Assembly (NCBI GenBank): GCA_961205875.1
Contig: OY540821.1
Location: 15,934,001 to 15,998,000 of the forward strand
Direction: 5' to 3'
Source: Sialis fuliginosa
Lineage: Eukaryota > Arthropoda > Insecta > Megaloptera > Sialidae
DNA: 64,000 nucleotides
The notes beneath the pieces were generated by a model that worked only from the letters and a program-made list of their open reading frames with translations, was not told the origin of the DNA and ran no database searches. Shown here piece by piece: positions 10,274-21,882 of the stretch. Made by a program: the position numbers and the translations under genes. Numbering within the stretch: position 1 is the first letter of the stretch; the number at the start of each line of letters is the position of its first letter.

Positions 10274-13200
10274 TAGGTTACACTATTATCTTTAAGAGCA
10301 TCATGCACTTAAAGACCTTCGCGTGCTCCTTCCCTTTTTAAAAACAAGTTAAAACTAAAAAAACAAATTAAAACTCATACGCTAACAAAGAAGTAAATTG
10401 AATAGTTAATATCTCAGCTTGGAGCGATCGAGGAGACTCCAGTTTTTTTTAAAATGTAGCTTACACTATTATCTTTAAGAGCATCACGCACTTAAAGACC
10501 TTCGCGTGCTCCTTCCTTTTTTAAAAACAAGTAAAAACTAAAAAAACAAATTAAAACTCATACGCTAACAAAGAAGTAAATTGAATAGTTAATATCTCAG
10601 CTTGGAGCGATCGAAGAGACTCCAGTTTTTTTTTTAAATGTAGCTTACACTATTATCTTTAAGAGCATCACGCACTTAAAGACCTTCGCGTGCTCCTTCC
10701 TTTTTTAAAAACAAGTTAAAACTAAAAAAACAAATTAAAACTCATACGCTAACAAAGAAGTAAATTGAATAGTTAATATCTCAGCTTGGAGCGATCGAAG
10801 AGACTCCAGTTTTTTTTTAAAATGTAGCTTACACTATTATCTTTAAGAGCATCACGCACTTAAAGACCTTCGCGTGCTCCTTCCTTTTTTAAAAACAAGT
10901 TAAAACTAAAAAAACAAATTAAAACTCATACGCTAACAAAGAAGTAAATTGAATAGTTAATATTTCAGCTTGGAGCGATCGAGGAGACTCCAGTTTTTTT
11001 TTAAAATGTAGCTTACACTATTATCTTTAAGAGCATCACGCACTTAAAGACCTTCGCGTGCTCCTTCCTTTTTTAAAAACAAGTTAAAACTAAAAAAACA
11101 AATTAAAACTCATACGCTAACAAAGAAGTAAATTGAATAGTTAATATCTCAGCTTGGAGCGATCGAGGAGACTCCAGTTTTTTTTTAAAATATAGCTTAC
11201 ACTATTATCTTTAAGAGTATCACACACCCAAAGACCTTCGCGTGCTCCTTCCCTTTTTAAAAACAAGTTAAAACTAAAAAAACAAATTAAAACTCATACG
11301 CTAACAAAGAAGTAAATTGAATAGTTAATATCTCAGCTTGGAGCGATCGAAGAGACTCCAGTTTTTTTTTAAAATGTAGCTTACACTATTATCTTTAAGA
11401 GCATCACGCACTTAAAGACCGTCGCGTGCTCCTTCCTTTTTTAAAAACAAGTAAAAACTAAAAAAACAAATTAAAACTCATACGCTAACAAAGAAGTAAA
11501 TTGAATAGTTAATATCTCAGCTTGGAGCGATCGAAGAGACTCCAGTTTTTTTTTAAAATGTAGCTTACACTATTATCTTTAAGAGCATCACGCACTTAAA
11601 GACCGTCGCGTGCTCCTTCCTTTTTTAAAAACAAGTTAAATCTAAAAAAACAAATTAAAACTCATACGCTAACAAAGAAGTAAATTGAATAGTTAATATC
11701 TCAGCTTGGAGCGATCGAAGAGACTCCAGTTTTTTTTTAAAATGTAGCTTACACTATTATCTTTAAGAGCATCACGCACTTAAAGACCTTCGCGTGCTCC
11801 TTCCTTTTTTAAAAACAAGTTAAAACTAAAAAAACAAATTAAAACTCATACGCTAACAAAGAAGTAAATTGAATAGTTAATATCTCAGCTTGGAGCGATC
11901 GAAGAGACTCCAGTTTTTTTTTAAAATGTAGCTTACACTATTATCTTTAAGAGCATCACGCACTTAAAGACCTTCGCGTGCTCCTTCCTTTTTTAAAAAC
12001 AAGTTAAAACTAAAAAAACAAATTAAAACTCATACGCTAACAAAGAAGTAAATTGAATAGTTAATATCTCAGCTTTGGGCGATCGAAGAGACTCCAGTTT
12101 TTTTTTAAATGTAGCTTACACTATTATCTTTAAGAGCATCATGCACTTAAAGACCTTCGCGTGCTCCTTCCTTTTGTAAAAACAAGTTAAAACTAAAAAA
12201 ACAAATTAAAACTCATACGCTAACAAAGAAGTAAATTGAATAGTTAATATCTCAGCTTGGAGCGATCGAGGAGACTCCAGTTTTTTTTTAAAATGTAGCT
12301 TACACTATTATCTTTAAGAGCATCACGCACTTAAAGACCTTCGCGTGCTCCTTCCTTTTTTAAAAACAAGTAAAAACTAAAAAAACAAATTAAAACTCAT
12401 ACGCTAACAAAGAAGTAAATTGAATAGTTAATATCTCAGCTTGGAGCGATCGAAGAGACTCCAGTTTTTTTTTTAAATGTAGCTTACACTATTATCTTTA
12501 AGAGCATCACGCACTTAAAGACCTTCGCGTGCTCCTTCCTTTTTTAAAAACAAGTTAAAACTAAAAAAACAAATTAAAACTCATACGCTAACAAAGAAGT
12601 AAATTGAATAGTTAATATCTCAGCTTGGAGCGATCGAAGAGACTCCAGTTTTTTTTTAAAATGTAGCTTACACTATTATCTTTAAGAGCATCACGCACTT
12701 AAAGACCTTCGCGTGCTCCTTCCTTTTTTAAAAACAAGTTAAAACTAAAAAAACAAATTAAAACTCATACGCTAACAAAGAAGTAAATTGAATAGTTAAT
12801 ATTTCAGCTTGGAGCGATCGAGGAGACTCCAGTTTTTTTTTAAAATGTAGCTTACACTATTATCTTTAAGAGCATCACGCACTTAAAGACCTTCGCGTGC
12901 TCCTTCCTTTTTTAAAAACAAGTTAAAACTAAAAAAACAAATTAAAACTCATACGCTAACAAAGAAGTAAATTGAATAGTTAATATCTCAGCTTGGAGCG
13001 ATCGAGGAGACTCCAGTTTTTTTTTAAAATATAGCTTACACTATTATCTTTAAGAGTATCACACACCCAAAGACCTTCGCGTGCTCCTTCCCTTTTTAAA
13101 AACAAGTTAAAACTAAAAAAACAAATTAAAACTCATACGCTAACAAAGAAGTAAATTGAATAGTTAATATCTCAGCTTGGAGCGATCGAAGAGACTCCAG

Positions 13201-14977
13201 TTTTTTTTTAAAATGTAGCTTACACTATTATCTTTAAGAGCATCACGCACTTAAAGACCGTCGCGTGCTCCTTCCTTTTTTAAAAACAAGTAAAAACTAA
13301 AAAAACAAATTAAAACTCATACGCTAACAAAGAAGTAAATTGAATAGTTAATATCTCAGCTTGGAGCGATCGAAGAGACTCCAGTTTTTTTTTAAAATGT
13401 AGCTTACACTATTATCTTTAAGAGCATCACGCACTTAAAGACCGTCGCGTGCTCCTTCCTTTTTTAAAAACAAGTTAAATCTAAAAAAACAAATTAAAAC
13501 TCATACGCTAACAAAGAAGTAAATTGAATAGTTAATATCTCAGCTTGGAGCGATCGAAGAGACTCCAGTTTTTTTTTAAAATGTAGCTTACACTATTATC
13601 TTTAAGAGCATCACGCACTTAAAGACCTTCGCGTGCTCCTTCCTTTTTTAAAAACAAGTTAAAACTAAAAAAACAAATTAAAACTCATACGCTAACAAAG
13701 AAGTAAATTGAATAGTTAATATCTCAGCTTGGAGCGATCGAAGAGACTCCAGTTTTTTTTTAAAATGTAGCTTACACTATTATCTTTAAGAGCATCACGC
13801 ACTTAAAGACCTTCGCGTGCTCCTTCCTTTTTTAAAAACAAGTTAAAACTAAAAAAACAAATTAAAACTCATACGCTAACAAAGAAGTAAATTGAATAGT
13901 TAATATCTCAGCTTTGGGCGATCGAAGAGACTCCAGTTTTTTTTTAAATGTAGCTTACACTATTATCTTTAAGAGCATCACGCACTTAAAGACCTTCGCG
14001 TGCTCCTTCCTTTTGTAAAAACAAGTTAAAACTAAAAAAACAAATTAAAACTCATACGCTAACAAAGAAGTAAATTGAATAGTTAATATCTCAGCTTGGA
14101 GCGATCGAGGAGACTCCAGTTTTTTTTTTAAATGTAGCTTACACTATTATCTTTAAGAGCATCACGCACTTAAAGACCTTCGCGTGCTCCTTCCTTTTGT
14201 AAAAACAAGTTAAATCTAAAAAAACAAATTAAAACTCATACGCTAACAAAGAAGTAAATTGAATAGTTAATATCTCAGCTTGGAGCGATCGAAGAGACTC
14301 CAGTTTTTTTTTAAAATGTAGCTTACACTATTATCTTTAAGAGCATCACGCACTTAAAGACCTTCGCGTGCTCCTTCCTTTTTTAAAAACAAGTTAAAAC
14401 TAAAAAAACAAATTAAAACTCATACGCTAACAAAGAAGTAAATTGAATAGTTAATATCTCAGCTTGGAGCGATCGAAGAGACTCCAGTTTTTTTTTAAAA
14501 TGTAGCTTACACTATTATCTTTAAGAGCATCACGCACTTAAAGACCTTCGCGTGCTCCTTCCTTTTTTAAAAACAAGTTAAAACTAAAAAAACAAATTAA
14601 AACTCATACGCTAACAAAGAAGTAAATTGAATAGTTAATATCTCAGCTTGGAGCGATCGAAGAGACTCCAGTTTTTTTTTTAAATGTAGCTTACACTATT
14701 ATCTTTAAGAGCATCACGCACTTAAAGACCTTCGCGTGCTCCTTCCTTTTGTAAAAACAAGTTAAAACTAAAAAAACAAATTAAAACTCATACGCTAACA
14801 AAGAAGTAAATTGAATAGTTAATATCTCAGCTTGAAGCAATCGAGGAGACTCCAGTTTTTTTTTAAAATGTAGCTTACACTATTATCTTTAAGAGCATCA
14901 CGCACTTAAAGACCTTCGCGTGCTCCTTCCCTTTTTAAAAACAAGTTAAAACTAAAAAAACAAATTAAAACTCATAC
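10274..14977. repeat. 184-bp satellite array with ten-unit higher-order repeat
   Basis: About 25.5 head-to-tail units of about 184 bp, starting at gtagcttacactattatctt. Successive units begin at 10456, 10640, 10824, 11008, 11192 and 11376. Diagnostic variants recur exactly 1,839 bp apart: 'agtatcacacaccca' (11215 and 13054), 'agctttgggcg' (12071 and 13910), 'gaccgtcgcg' and 'atatttcagc'. Ten units therefore form a higher-order repeat: copy 1 is about 10274-12112, copy 2 about 12113-13951, then a shorter, partly reshuffled third portion. No coding frame. Diverged relatives in inverse orientation lie at 62044-63355. The last unit breaks off at 'aaaactcatac'. Confidence 0.95.
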
Positions 14978-15444
14978 AGATATTTTTCTTAAAAATAGTA
15001 TATTGCTTAAAATATCAATTTTCTCAATAAATTTTGAAATTTTCATATAACTCAATTTGAAAATTTGAAAGAGTCGTAATAATAAGTGAATACTATTGTT
15101 AAATTTTTATTTAACATGGTTTCGCAAAAGAAAACTTACGATGGTAGTAAAAATTTATAATCATAATAAAATTTTTAGAGCTTATGTCTCAGTATATCAT
15201 AGCATTTATTATACAAACTACTGTGGACTATCAAGTACGATAGCACAGTTTTATACTTTTAGTATTTTTACACCTGTGTCGGTAACATTTGCTAGATAAT
15301 GTTAAAACATTAATGCCAGCTGAGTCAAAATCATGCAAAATATCGTAGTATAGTTTTTTGTAACAACAAATACAAATTACCACAATAAACATATGATACA
15401 GTAACTATATTAATATGTATACACATTATGTGCATATGTATGTA
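14978..15444. other. Non-coding flank of the satellite
   Basis: A/T-rich; a 67-codon frame (15096-15299) has no recognisable feature and no repeat partner. Confidence 0.4.
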
Positions 15445-15820
15445 CAATCGCTTGCATTAATGGTCTTGCAGTTTGTATTCATATTCGTTTATCACAAACT
15501 TAGTAGGCTCCTCCCATTTGATTATTATAATATTTAAATCATTTCTCCATGTATCAAACAAAGACAGATATTTTGAAATTAATTTGCTAGATAAAGAACT
15601 CCTCTTCATTTACAGTACTCATATGTATTTGTGCAATTAAATTATTATGTAACCTATTGAAAATTGTATACGTAATTTTGTGACAATAAATATTTGATAT
15701 TCCGAATTTTAGTATTTAAATATATTAAACTTGATAGAAAAAGATAACCGATGATGTTTGTCTTTAAATTTTGAATCTGTTGTAACCTTTAGGGTGCCAG
15801 ACGAGTTCTGCAGGCGACTG
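15445..15820 (+). mobile_element. Tc1/mariner-type MITE family B, complete copy
   Basis: Bounded by TA at 15443-15444 and 15821-15822. The left end is CAATCGCTTGCATTAATGG and the right end is CTGCAGGCGACTG. The inverted ends match over about 13 bp with two changes. The interior is collinear with 26634-27012. No frame; depends on a transposase encoded elsewhere. Confidence 0.85.
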
Positions 15821-16157
15821 TATGTATATATATATACAGGTGATTCAGATATAGTGTGTAAAATTTAAATGCGGATTTAAAAAGATCGAAAATAATTAAT
15901 TTCTAATTATCTAATATGTATATGATAAGTATTCGTTCATTTTTTGTGGGAGGGGGGGGGGGGGGGCTTAACTACTTATTGGTAAAGATATGTGACAGCC
16001 CTCCATCTCTCTAAAAAATAAATCTAAGTATTATCTACATATATCAAAACTATTTTATCTTTTTTAAACTTTATATGCGAACGTTTTTTTAAATTATTTT
16101 TTTACTTTTAACTTTCGAAGGGACAATGAAATAATTGGATTTTTAATGGGTTACTTG
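15821..16157. other. Non-coding, contains a 15-base G run
   Basis: An ATATAT run follows the MITE. G15 at 15952-15966 precedes 'cttaactacttattgg'. No gene. Confidence 0.5.
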
Positions 16158-16206
16158 TTGCCCCGGACCCCAAAGCCTCTAGTTACGGCCCTGTTGGGAA
16201 TCACTG
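16158..16206 (-). mobile_element. Two abutting hAT termini (one inside the other)
   Basis: 'gcctctagttacggccctg' ends at 16193 and matches the inverse of the CAGGGCCGTAACTA terminus seen complete at 21664-21874. Directly after it 'ttgggaatcactg' (to 16206) is the inverse of another hAT-like terminus, CAGTGATTCCCAA. This suggests one hAT element inserted just inside the end of another. The opposite ends were not found. Confidence 0.6.
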
Positions 16207-17552
16207 TTCTAAAATAACAATGATATGTATCTCGATATTTTGTACTGTATTTGTATAGGTATTCTGTTGGACATAGAATCAGTTTTTAGGTCACAGATGA
16301 ACAGATAACCCAATGTTGTACACTTATATGAAATATTGGTTGATTCTGGCAAGTTTAATTGCAGAATGTTGTATATATAAATTAGATTTTTGTTCATCGC
16401 TTTACACATTATCATAAACATGGATTATGGTGGATTCAGCAATAATTATTGTTAAAGTTATTGTTGTTTTTCTAAATAATGTTATCCATGTGCAATTCCT
16501 TTGAATTTGCACGCATTTGTTTTGCTATACATTGAAAAATATAAAGTATTCTTATTATAATAAAAATACACCTAGGAATATTTTTTCATTAAAAATATAC
16601 AACACAAGCATATAATATAACGTATTAAACTCAGTGGGATTAAAAATAGCCACTAAAAAGTTTTAATGTCATATATAAAAATTCTCTTTGAAAACTTTGC
16701 TATTCGGACCGATGTTTCATGTACAACTAAAAAAACTAGATTAATAATAATACGAAAATTTTCTACACCTAAAGGGTGGGCCATCTGTTAGTTTCTTTTG
16801 AAGTAAGTGTTACTCAAAATACTGGTTATGTATTTGAACTGTAAGCTTGTTTGTTTGTTTGTTTGTTTGTTTATAGATGAGACAAAATTAGGTTTAGGTT
16901 AGTCTTGTTTCGTCAGTATTTAAAAGGTCTCGATCTCGTTTGAATTTTATAGTTTCTTAAGGAGAAAGAAATCAACAAATGGCCTATCCTATATAAGGAG
17001 AAAAGACCTAAGTAATTGATTAATTAAAACTTAGCCAAGAGATATGAGTCTTTTTTATGACGTATAAACATTTTAATACATTTATTTACATTATAAAGGA
17101 CATTTTCAGGTAAAATACTATATTAACTCTAATTAGGGTAAAAAATTATTCTAGACTAACGGTATAAATGGTACTAGATTTTATTAATTATATAAATGTT
17201 TACAATAACAAATATAACGCGGGCGAAGACGCGGGTGTGCAACATCTCTTAATATAAATCAATTTTGATCGTACCTTAATCGGATTATGTGGAATTTTCG
17301 GTAACATTGCGGATAATTTGTTTCCTATCATTAGGTAGATGAATAAAAGCAAGTTCTACTTGCAAAGCATTTAACCCGATGTTTTTCAGTTGGTTACATT
17401 TCCGAGCTTAATCTAAGCAGCTTTATTTCATTACACATTACAGTAAATATATTTTTGTACAGTCCTGAAAATATATTAGCCGAAATAATGATGGAAACTA
17501 ATTGAGAATTCTCGGTTTATAAGAAACTATGTATGTATACGACAATATAGTA
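16207..17552. other. Non-coding region with (GTTT)n microsatellite
   Basis: Microsatellite GTTT repeated about six times at 16848-16873. The 70-codon minus-strand frame at 16209-16421 is unremarkable. At 17218, 'cgcgggcgaagacgcgggt' resembles the GC-rich tail of the Helitron-like element at 2915 and may be a worn fragment of it. Confidence 0.45.
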
Positions 17553-18242
17553 GGGTCGAGCGGGGTAAATATGAAACACCAAAAAAATGGGGTAAAAGTG
17601 AAACAAGCTTGCAACTAAAAAACTAATTTGTTTATAGGAGAATTATATATATATATTTTTTTTTTTATTAAAATGTAAATGTCTTTGGACCCGACTGGTT
17701 CCTTTAGACAGCCGTTGTGTGGTTAACTAACATTGTTTTTGTATTTTGTATATATATGTATATCTCTTTTAGGAGAATTATAAAAACTAAAAATTTTGAC
17801 ATCATCATTAAAGGTTTGTTAAACCGACCTGAAAATATGAATCGCCTAATAATAGATTTCCCTGTTAGTCGATGTCAAAACGTGTGAATTAAATTTTAAT
17901 TCTTTGCACATAACTTTCTGTATAGCTCAGATATTAATTAAAGTTACAATTTCACATTGATATGCCACAAAGAAGATAAATCAAAGTTGCCTTTGTAGCT
18001 TTTCTTTTAATTTTTCGAGAAATATTTTACATTAGAGGCCTGTTTCACTTTTTCCCAAATTAGAGGTTAAAAATGAAACACACTTTTTTCCGTGTTGTAT
18101 CGTACAGTTCAAATGACGTAAGTATTTAAAATGGTTATTCATAAGCGCATCTAGTAGAAAAAATTAAAGTATGAAATTGTATCGTTAACTGTCAAAAACA
18201 TGAAAGATTTGTATTTTGTTTCACTTTTACCCCAGTTGACCC
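17553..18242. mobile_element. TA-flanked element with GGGTC...GACCC ends
   Basis: The left end GGGTCGAGCGGGGTAAATAT and the right end 'cttttaccccagttgaccc' are imperfect inverted repeats, flanked by TA (17551-17552 and 18243-18244), as for Tc1/mariner-type MITEs. Internal words 'gtgaaac' / 'gtttcac' occur near both ends. 690 bp, no coding frame. Its right third is repeated at 18365-18573. Confidence 0.75.
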
Positions 18243-18364
18243 TATAAATTTTCTTACTTATATAATATAAATAATTTATTAATTTGCCTATATACCCGAT
18301 ATATTATAATTATTTTCTACAAGTTTTCGTTTACTTTCTTCTTACCTATAATATAAATACATTT

Positions 18365-18573
18365 CTTTTAATTTTTCGAGAAATATTTTCCATTAGAGGC
18401 CTGTTTCACTTTTTTCCAAAATGAAACACACTTTTTTCATTTTTAAAGTCCGTATTTAAAATGGTTATTCGTAAGCGCATCTAGTAGAAAAAATTAACGT
18501 ATGAATTTGTATCGTTAACTGTCAAAAAACATGAAAGATTTGTATTTTGTTTCACTTTTATCCCAGTTAACCC
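18365..18573. mobile_element. Second, truncated copy of the GGGTC...GACCC element
   Basis: Collinear with 18008-18242 ('tttttcgagaaatatttt', 'aagcgcatctagtagaaaa', 'tcgttaactgtcaaaaa'), ending 'cccagttaaccc' followed by TA. A deletion removes about 30 bp near 18420. Either a tandem partial duplication or an independent truncated insertion. Confidence 0.8.
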
Positions 18574-18575
18574 TA

Positions 18576-19852
18576 TTTAGTTTGTTATAAAGCAAAAGTT
18601 GAGAATAAATACACCGTGTTTATAAAGTTTGATCTCGAGGGCACGCACACAAACACACATACGCACTTTTGGGATTTATCCTAACAAGATATTACATTAT
18701 GTAAATAAGCCGTCTCAATTTCTCGCAATCACAAAGTATAAATCCTATGTACCAGAATTTGAACTTGACTGAAGTTCATCATTGTATTATACAGTATTGT
18801 TATTAATCCTTCCGTCACTTGTTAAAAAATCAATACATACACGGAGAAAACTTTTAATAATAAATAAAAATCTATCAAATTTTAACAATTAATAATTTTA
18901 CATTTTTATCAAAAGTAATTTTATACAAACTTTTGTTTCAAATATTGAACTTTTATGGCTAGAAATAGTATATATAGAAGTTCTCTTTTAAAATTTTGCC
19001 TTGTTCTGTGTGTATCAATAAATTATAAATCGAACTCTTAATATTTATAAAAAATATTAATATATTATAAATATACTTGTACCTACTTTTTTTGCATAAA
19101 ATGTAATAAACTGCAAATTTCTTTACTTCTAGTTTTAATAAGGTTCGATTCTGCAAATAGAGCAAGTGATTCAAAAGGTTTGCTGTTAATTTATTACGTA
19201 TTGCGATCTGTAGCGTGTTGTCGTTTTGTAAAAATGGGTCTAAATAGACAAATTGAACTTTGTTTATATTTTTATTACAGAAAATTAAAACCAATCGATA
19301 TTAAATTTAAAAAAAAAATTCTAACTTTTAAGGTGGTTATTGAAGAAATTTAATATATAATGCTCATTTTATCAAATTTCATAGGACGAGAGTAATATAC
19401 ACTTCCAAGCCTGCTTGGGGTGTGCAAAAAAAATACCTATATTTTATAATCATGGTAAAAAATCGAGCTCAAGATTTCAACGGAATTACACATTTTGAGG
19501 GTGCTTGAATCAAGTATGACTATTTTCTCAATGACGTCTATCTGTTTGTTTGTGAATGCTCTACACTCTACACTCTACAGTCTACAGTCCAAATGGTGAA
19601 GCTTTCAAACATGAAATTTTAAATTTAAAGTTCTTGTATGCAGCAGATGAGTACCTACATATTTTTGAAGAGCAGCGTTAAATTGGAAACCGATGTTTGC
19701 TCGCTGTAATGGAAGAAATGTTTCAAATAAAAACTGTAGAGAATAATATTATTTTATTAAAATCTAATTGTAACTTACTTAATATATTTATTAACGTTTT
19801 ATTTATGTCAGTATTATCCAAACTAACTTTTGACAATTTTTTTAAAAATACT
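18576..19852. other. Non-coding AT-rich region
   Basis: Contains the longest open frame of the window (18959-19294, minus strand, 111 codons), composed of Ile/Lys/Asn/Leu/Tyr codons with no domain, no family resemblance and no coding bias; I do not call it a gene. 19555-19595 is a short run of 'ctctacactctacagtctacag'. Confidence 0.5.
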
Positions 19853-19855
19853 TAA

Positions 19856-20344
19856 GGCGGCTATTACACTATCAAAGAAATATGATAAAATTTCTTTGAT
19901 CAAAGAAATATGACAGTGTAATAAGTCAACTTTTATAATATAATTTCTATGATCATAGTTAATGACAGTCTCTTATATTTGATCAAAGTTTTTTGACTTC
20001 AAAAACAAAATGGCGACTACCAAGTTATCACTGACAGTTACAGTTACATAATTATTAATATATGAATATCAACAAAATCCAGTATTATATGATAATCTTC
20101 TTATTGATTATAAAAACCACAATACACGGTTGTAAATTCAAACCTCGATCACGTCAATTGACGAACATCCACGCACTGATATTCAAAAGGCACCAAAAAA
20201 GAAGAAAATATCCCTAGATAATATTAAGAAAATATTATCAAATATTTTATGTAGTGTAATAAAACAAAATCTCGTATTTTATCAAAGAAATATGATGAAA
20301 TCTTTGTCAAAGATCTTTGACATATTTATTTGATAGTGTAATAG
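19856..20344 (+). mobile_element. PIF/Harbinger-like MITE, copy 2 (right tip lost)
   Basis: Begins GGCGGCTATTACACTATC after TTAA. The right end stops at 'gatagtgtaatag', so the last few bases (CCGCC) present in the other copies are missing. TAA lies on both sides (19853-19855 and 20345-20347). The interior keeps the same 107-codon degenerate frame as copy 1. Confidence 0.8.
20010..20333 (+). pseudogene. MADF-domain-like relic inside MITE copy 2
   Basis: Same frame and length as in copy 1: ATGGCGACTACC, stops at codons 14 and 42, terminal TGA. The MADF-like segment reads YEYQQNPVLYDN and DYKNHNTRL; here the tyrosine motif keeps the Asp that copy 1 has as Gly. Sharing both internal stops and the total length means the progenitor of these MITEs was already non-coding. 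Confidence 0.6.
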
Positions 20345-20985
20345 TAAATGACTTCATATTAATCATACCAAATATTATTTATATACAGTATATTCTATAA
20401 CATGACTCTAGTAAGTTGGTAAAATATATTCTCGAATGTTTACCTAAATTTAATTAATAAATCAAAATTTCTTATTACATTTTCAAAATATTACCCTTAC
20501 AAGTTGTACATCTTCAAGTCCATTATTGGGTATGATAGATATTTTCATACAGTATTTCGTGAAAATTCGCTATAATCATTGCGGAAATGTGCACTTTTCA
20601 TGATCCATTTCGCCCCAAAACTAGGTCACAGTTTCGTGTTGCACAAAGATATTGTCACCTGATATACTAACTTTAAAAGCATAATTTACAAGATTGCATC
20701 TTTTACTTAGAAAAAGTTCCTGTGCGTTGATTAAAATTTTCATTATAATGTATTATAAAATTATATATCTAAATGATATATCTATGTATAGAATATGGTA
20801 TTACTTAAAATCGATATTTTTTTTATTAAGGATGTACAGTAAAATGTAGAAGTGGTCGTCTAGTTTTCATTGAAATTCGCTTATCCCATTTGATTATTAT
20901 AATATTTTATTATATTATAATCTTTGGTTAGCCTGGTCACTAGTTTCTATCTCTTTCTAGTTACATCTTTCTCACTTAAAAAATA
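20345..20985. other. Non-coding region
   Basis: No repeat partner seen. Mixed composition without long frames. Confidence 0.4.
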
Positions 20986-21200
20986 ATGAAATTCTTTAAA
21001 TTTCTGGTACATTCCACCAGAAATTCCATGAATCAACCAATCAAAACTCGTTGTTCCGTTTTTTGGTCAGACGTGAACGCTCCCAATGTTCCCTCTAAGA
21101 CGATGCTTCTTAAACAGAAAAGCACGTATTCCTTGGGGTACGACAAGCTCATCCTGAGGGTGCAATACTAAATAACACCTCATCTCATCTTGTAAGCAAC
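20986..21200. other. GC-richer island of unknown nature
   Basis: About 130 bp (21045-21175) stands out from the AT background. The plus strand has a 61-codon frame (20986-21171). The minus strand is open over a similar length, so coding strand and function are undecided. A perfect 10-bp hairpin AATTTCTGGT/ACCAGAAATT with a 7-base loop lies at 20999-21025. On the minus strand the island is followed by that hairpin and then a T-run. A structured RNA, a low-copy exon fragment or an old transposon are all possible. I recognise no family. Confidence 0.3.
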
Positions 21201-21263
21201 CCTATTTTTTTACATAGAAGGTTTTAGAACTTATTTGGCACTATCAATATTTGTTTTTATTAC

Positions 21264-21519
21264 TAGAGATTGGAAAAATAGTTTTTAAACTATTGCGTAA
21301 AAATGCATTTATTGTAATTTTTGATACATATCTCCACCGTTTTCAGAAAACTGGTTTGATTGAACACAAACTATTTTAAAACTATTTGCGACACTTTTTA
21401 CTGCTTCGTTTGCATTAATTACCATTAAATCGTAAAAAAACTATTTATCAACTATTTTCCGAAAAAAATTCAACTAGTAACTATTTCATTGAAAATAACA
21501 ACTATTTTTCCAATCTCTA
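21264..21519. mobile_element. hAT-type MITE, TAGAGATTGG family, copy 1
   Basis: 256 bp with inverted ends TAGAGATTGGAAAAATAGTT and AACTATTTTTCCAATCTCTA. Flanked by identical octamers tttattac (21256-21263 and 21520-21527), the hallmark of hAT transposition. 'aactattt' words are scattered through the body, perhaps transposase sub-sites. A second copy is at 47466-47708. No coding capacity. Confidence 0.9.
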
Positions 21520-21663
21520 TTTATTACGAAAGTACTCGACTAGTTATAAAGTTATAGCATTTACTCTTACTTATAGAAAAAAATTATTCTTTGTACATTG
21601 AACGAAAAATTCTAAACATTGTTTTCTTCAAAAAATATTACGTGTTCGAGTAAATTATTATAG

Positions 21664-21874
21664 CAGGGCCGTAACTAGAAGCTTGGGGGCTCCGGGGCAA
21701 GAGGTGACTGAGGGGCCCCCAGAATATGCAAAATTATTAACATAATTTTGAATTGAATGACCTTTTTTTTTTTTTGCTCTTAACTTACACAATTTTTCCT
21801 ATTTATTTACTTCCTCCAATTTTTACGCTGCGGGCCCCCTACTCTCGGCTGCCCCGGTGGTAGTTACGGCCCTG
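21664..21874. mobile_element. hAT-type MITE, CAGGGCCGTAACTA ends
   Basis: 211 bp; CAGGGCCGTAACTA at left and TAGTTACGGCCCTG at right are perfect inverted repeats over 14 bp. The flanking octamers tattatag and tactatag differ at one base. Poly-purine blocks ('ggggcccccag') and poly-pyrimidine blocks ('gcgggccccct') mirror each other inside. The same terminus occurs alone at 16193. Confidence 0.9.
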
Positions 21875-21882
21875 TACTATAG

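Noticed and set aside
10274..14977. Regular direct repeats as a CRISPR array
   Set aside because: Units are contiguous 184-bp tandem repeats without unique spacers, in a eukaryotic context.
19140..19160. B-box-like GGTTCGATTCT as a tRNA gene
   Set aside because: No A box, no acceptor stem and no foldable cloverleaf around it.
18959..19294. Longest open frame, 111 codons, minus strand
   Set aside because: Codon content follows A/T bias, no domain or repeat of known proteins, no splice context, and frames of this size are expected by chance in DNA this AT-rich.
20986..21171. 61-codon plus-strand frame as a small gene
   Set aside because: The opposite strand is open over a similar length, there is no motif, and the start lies inside a hairpin; kept only as an unexplained island.
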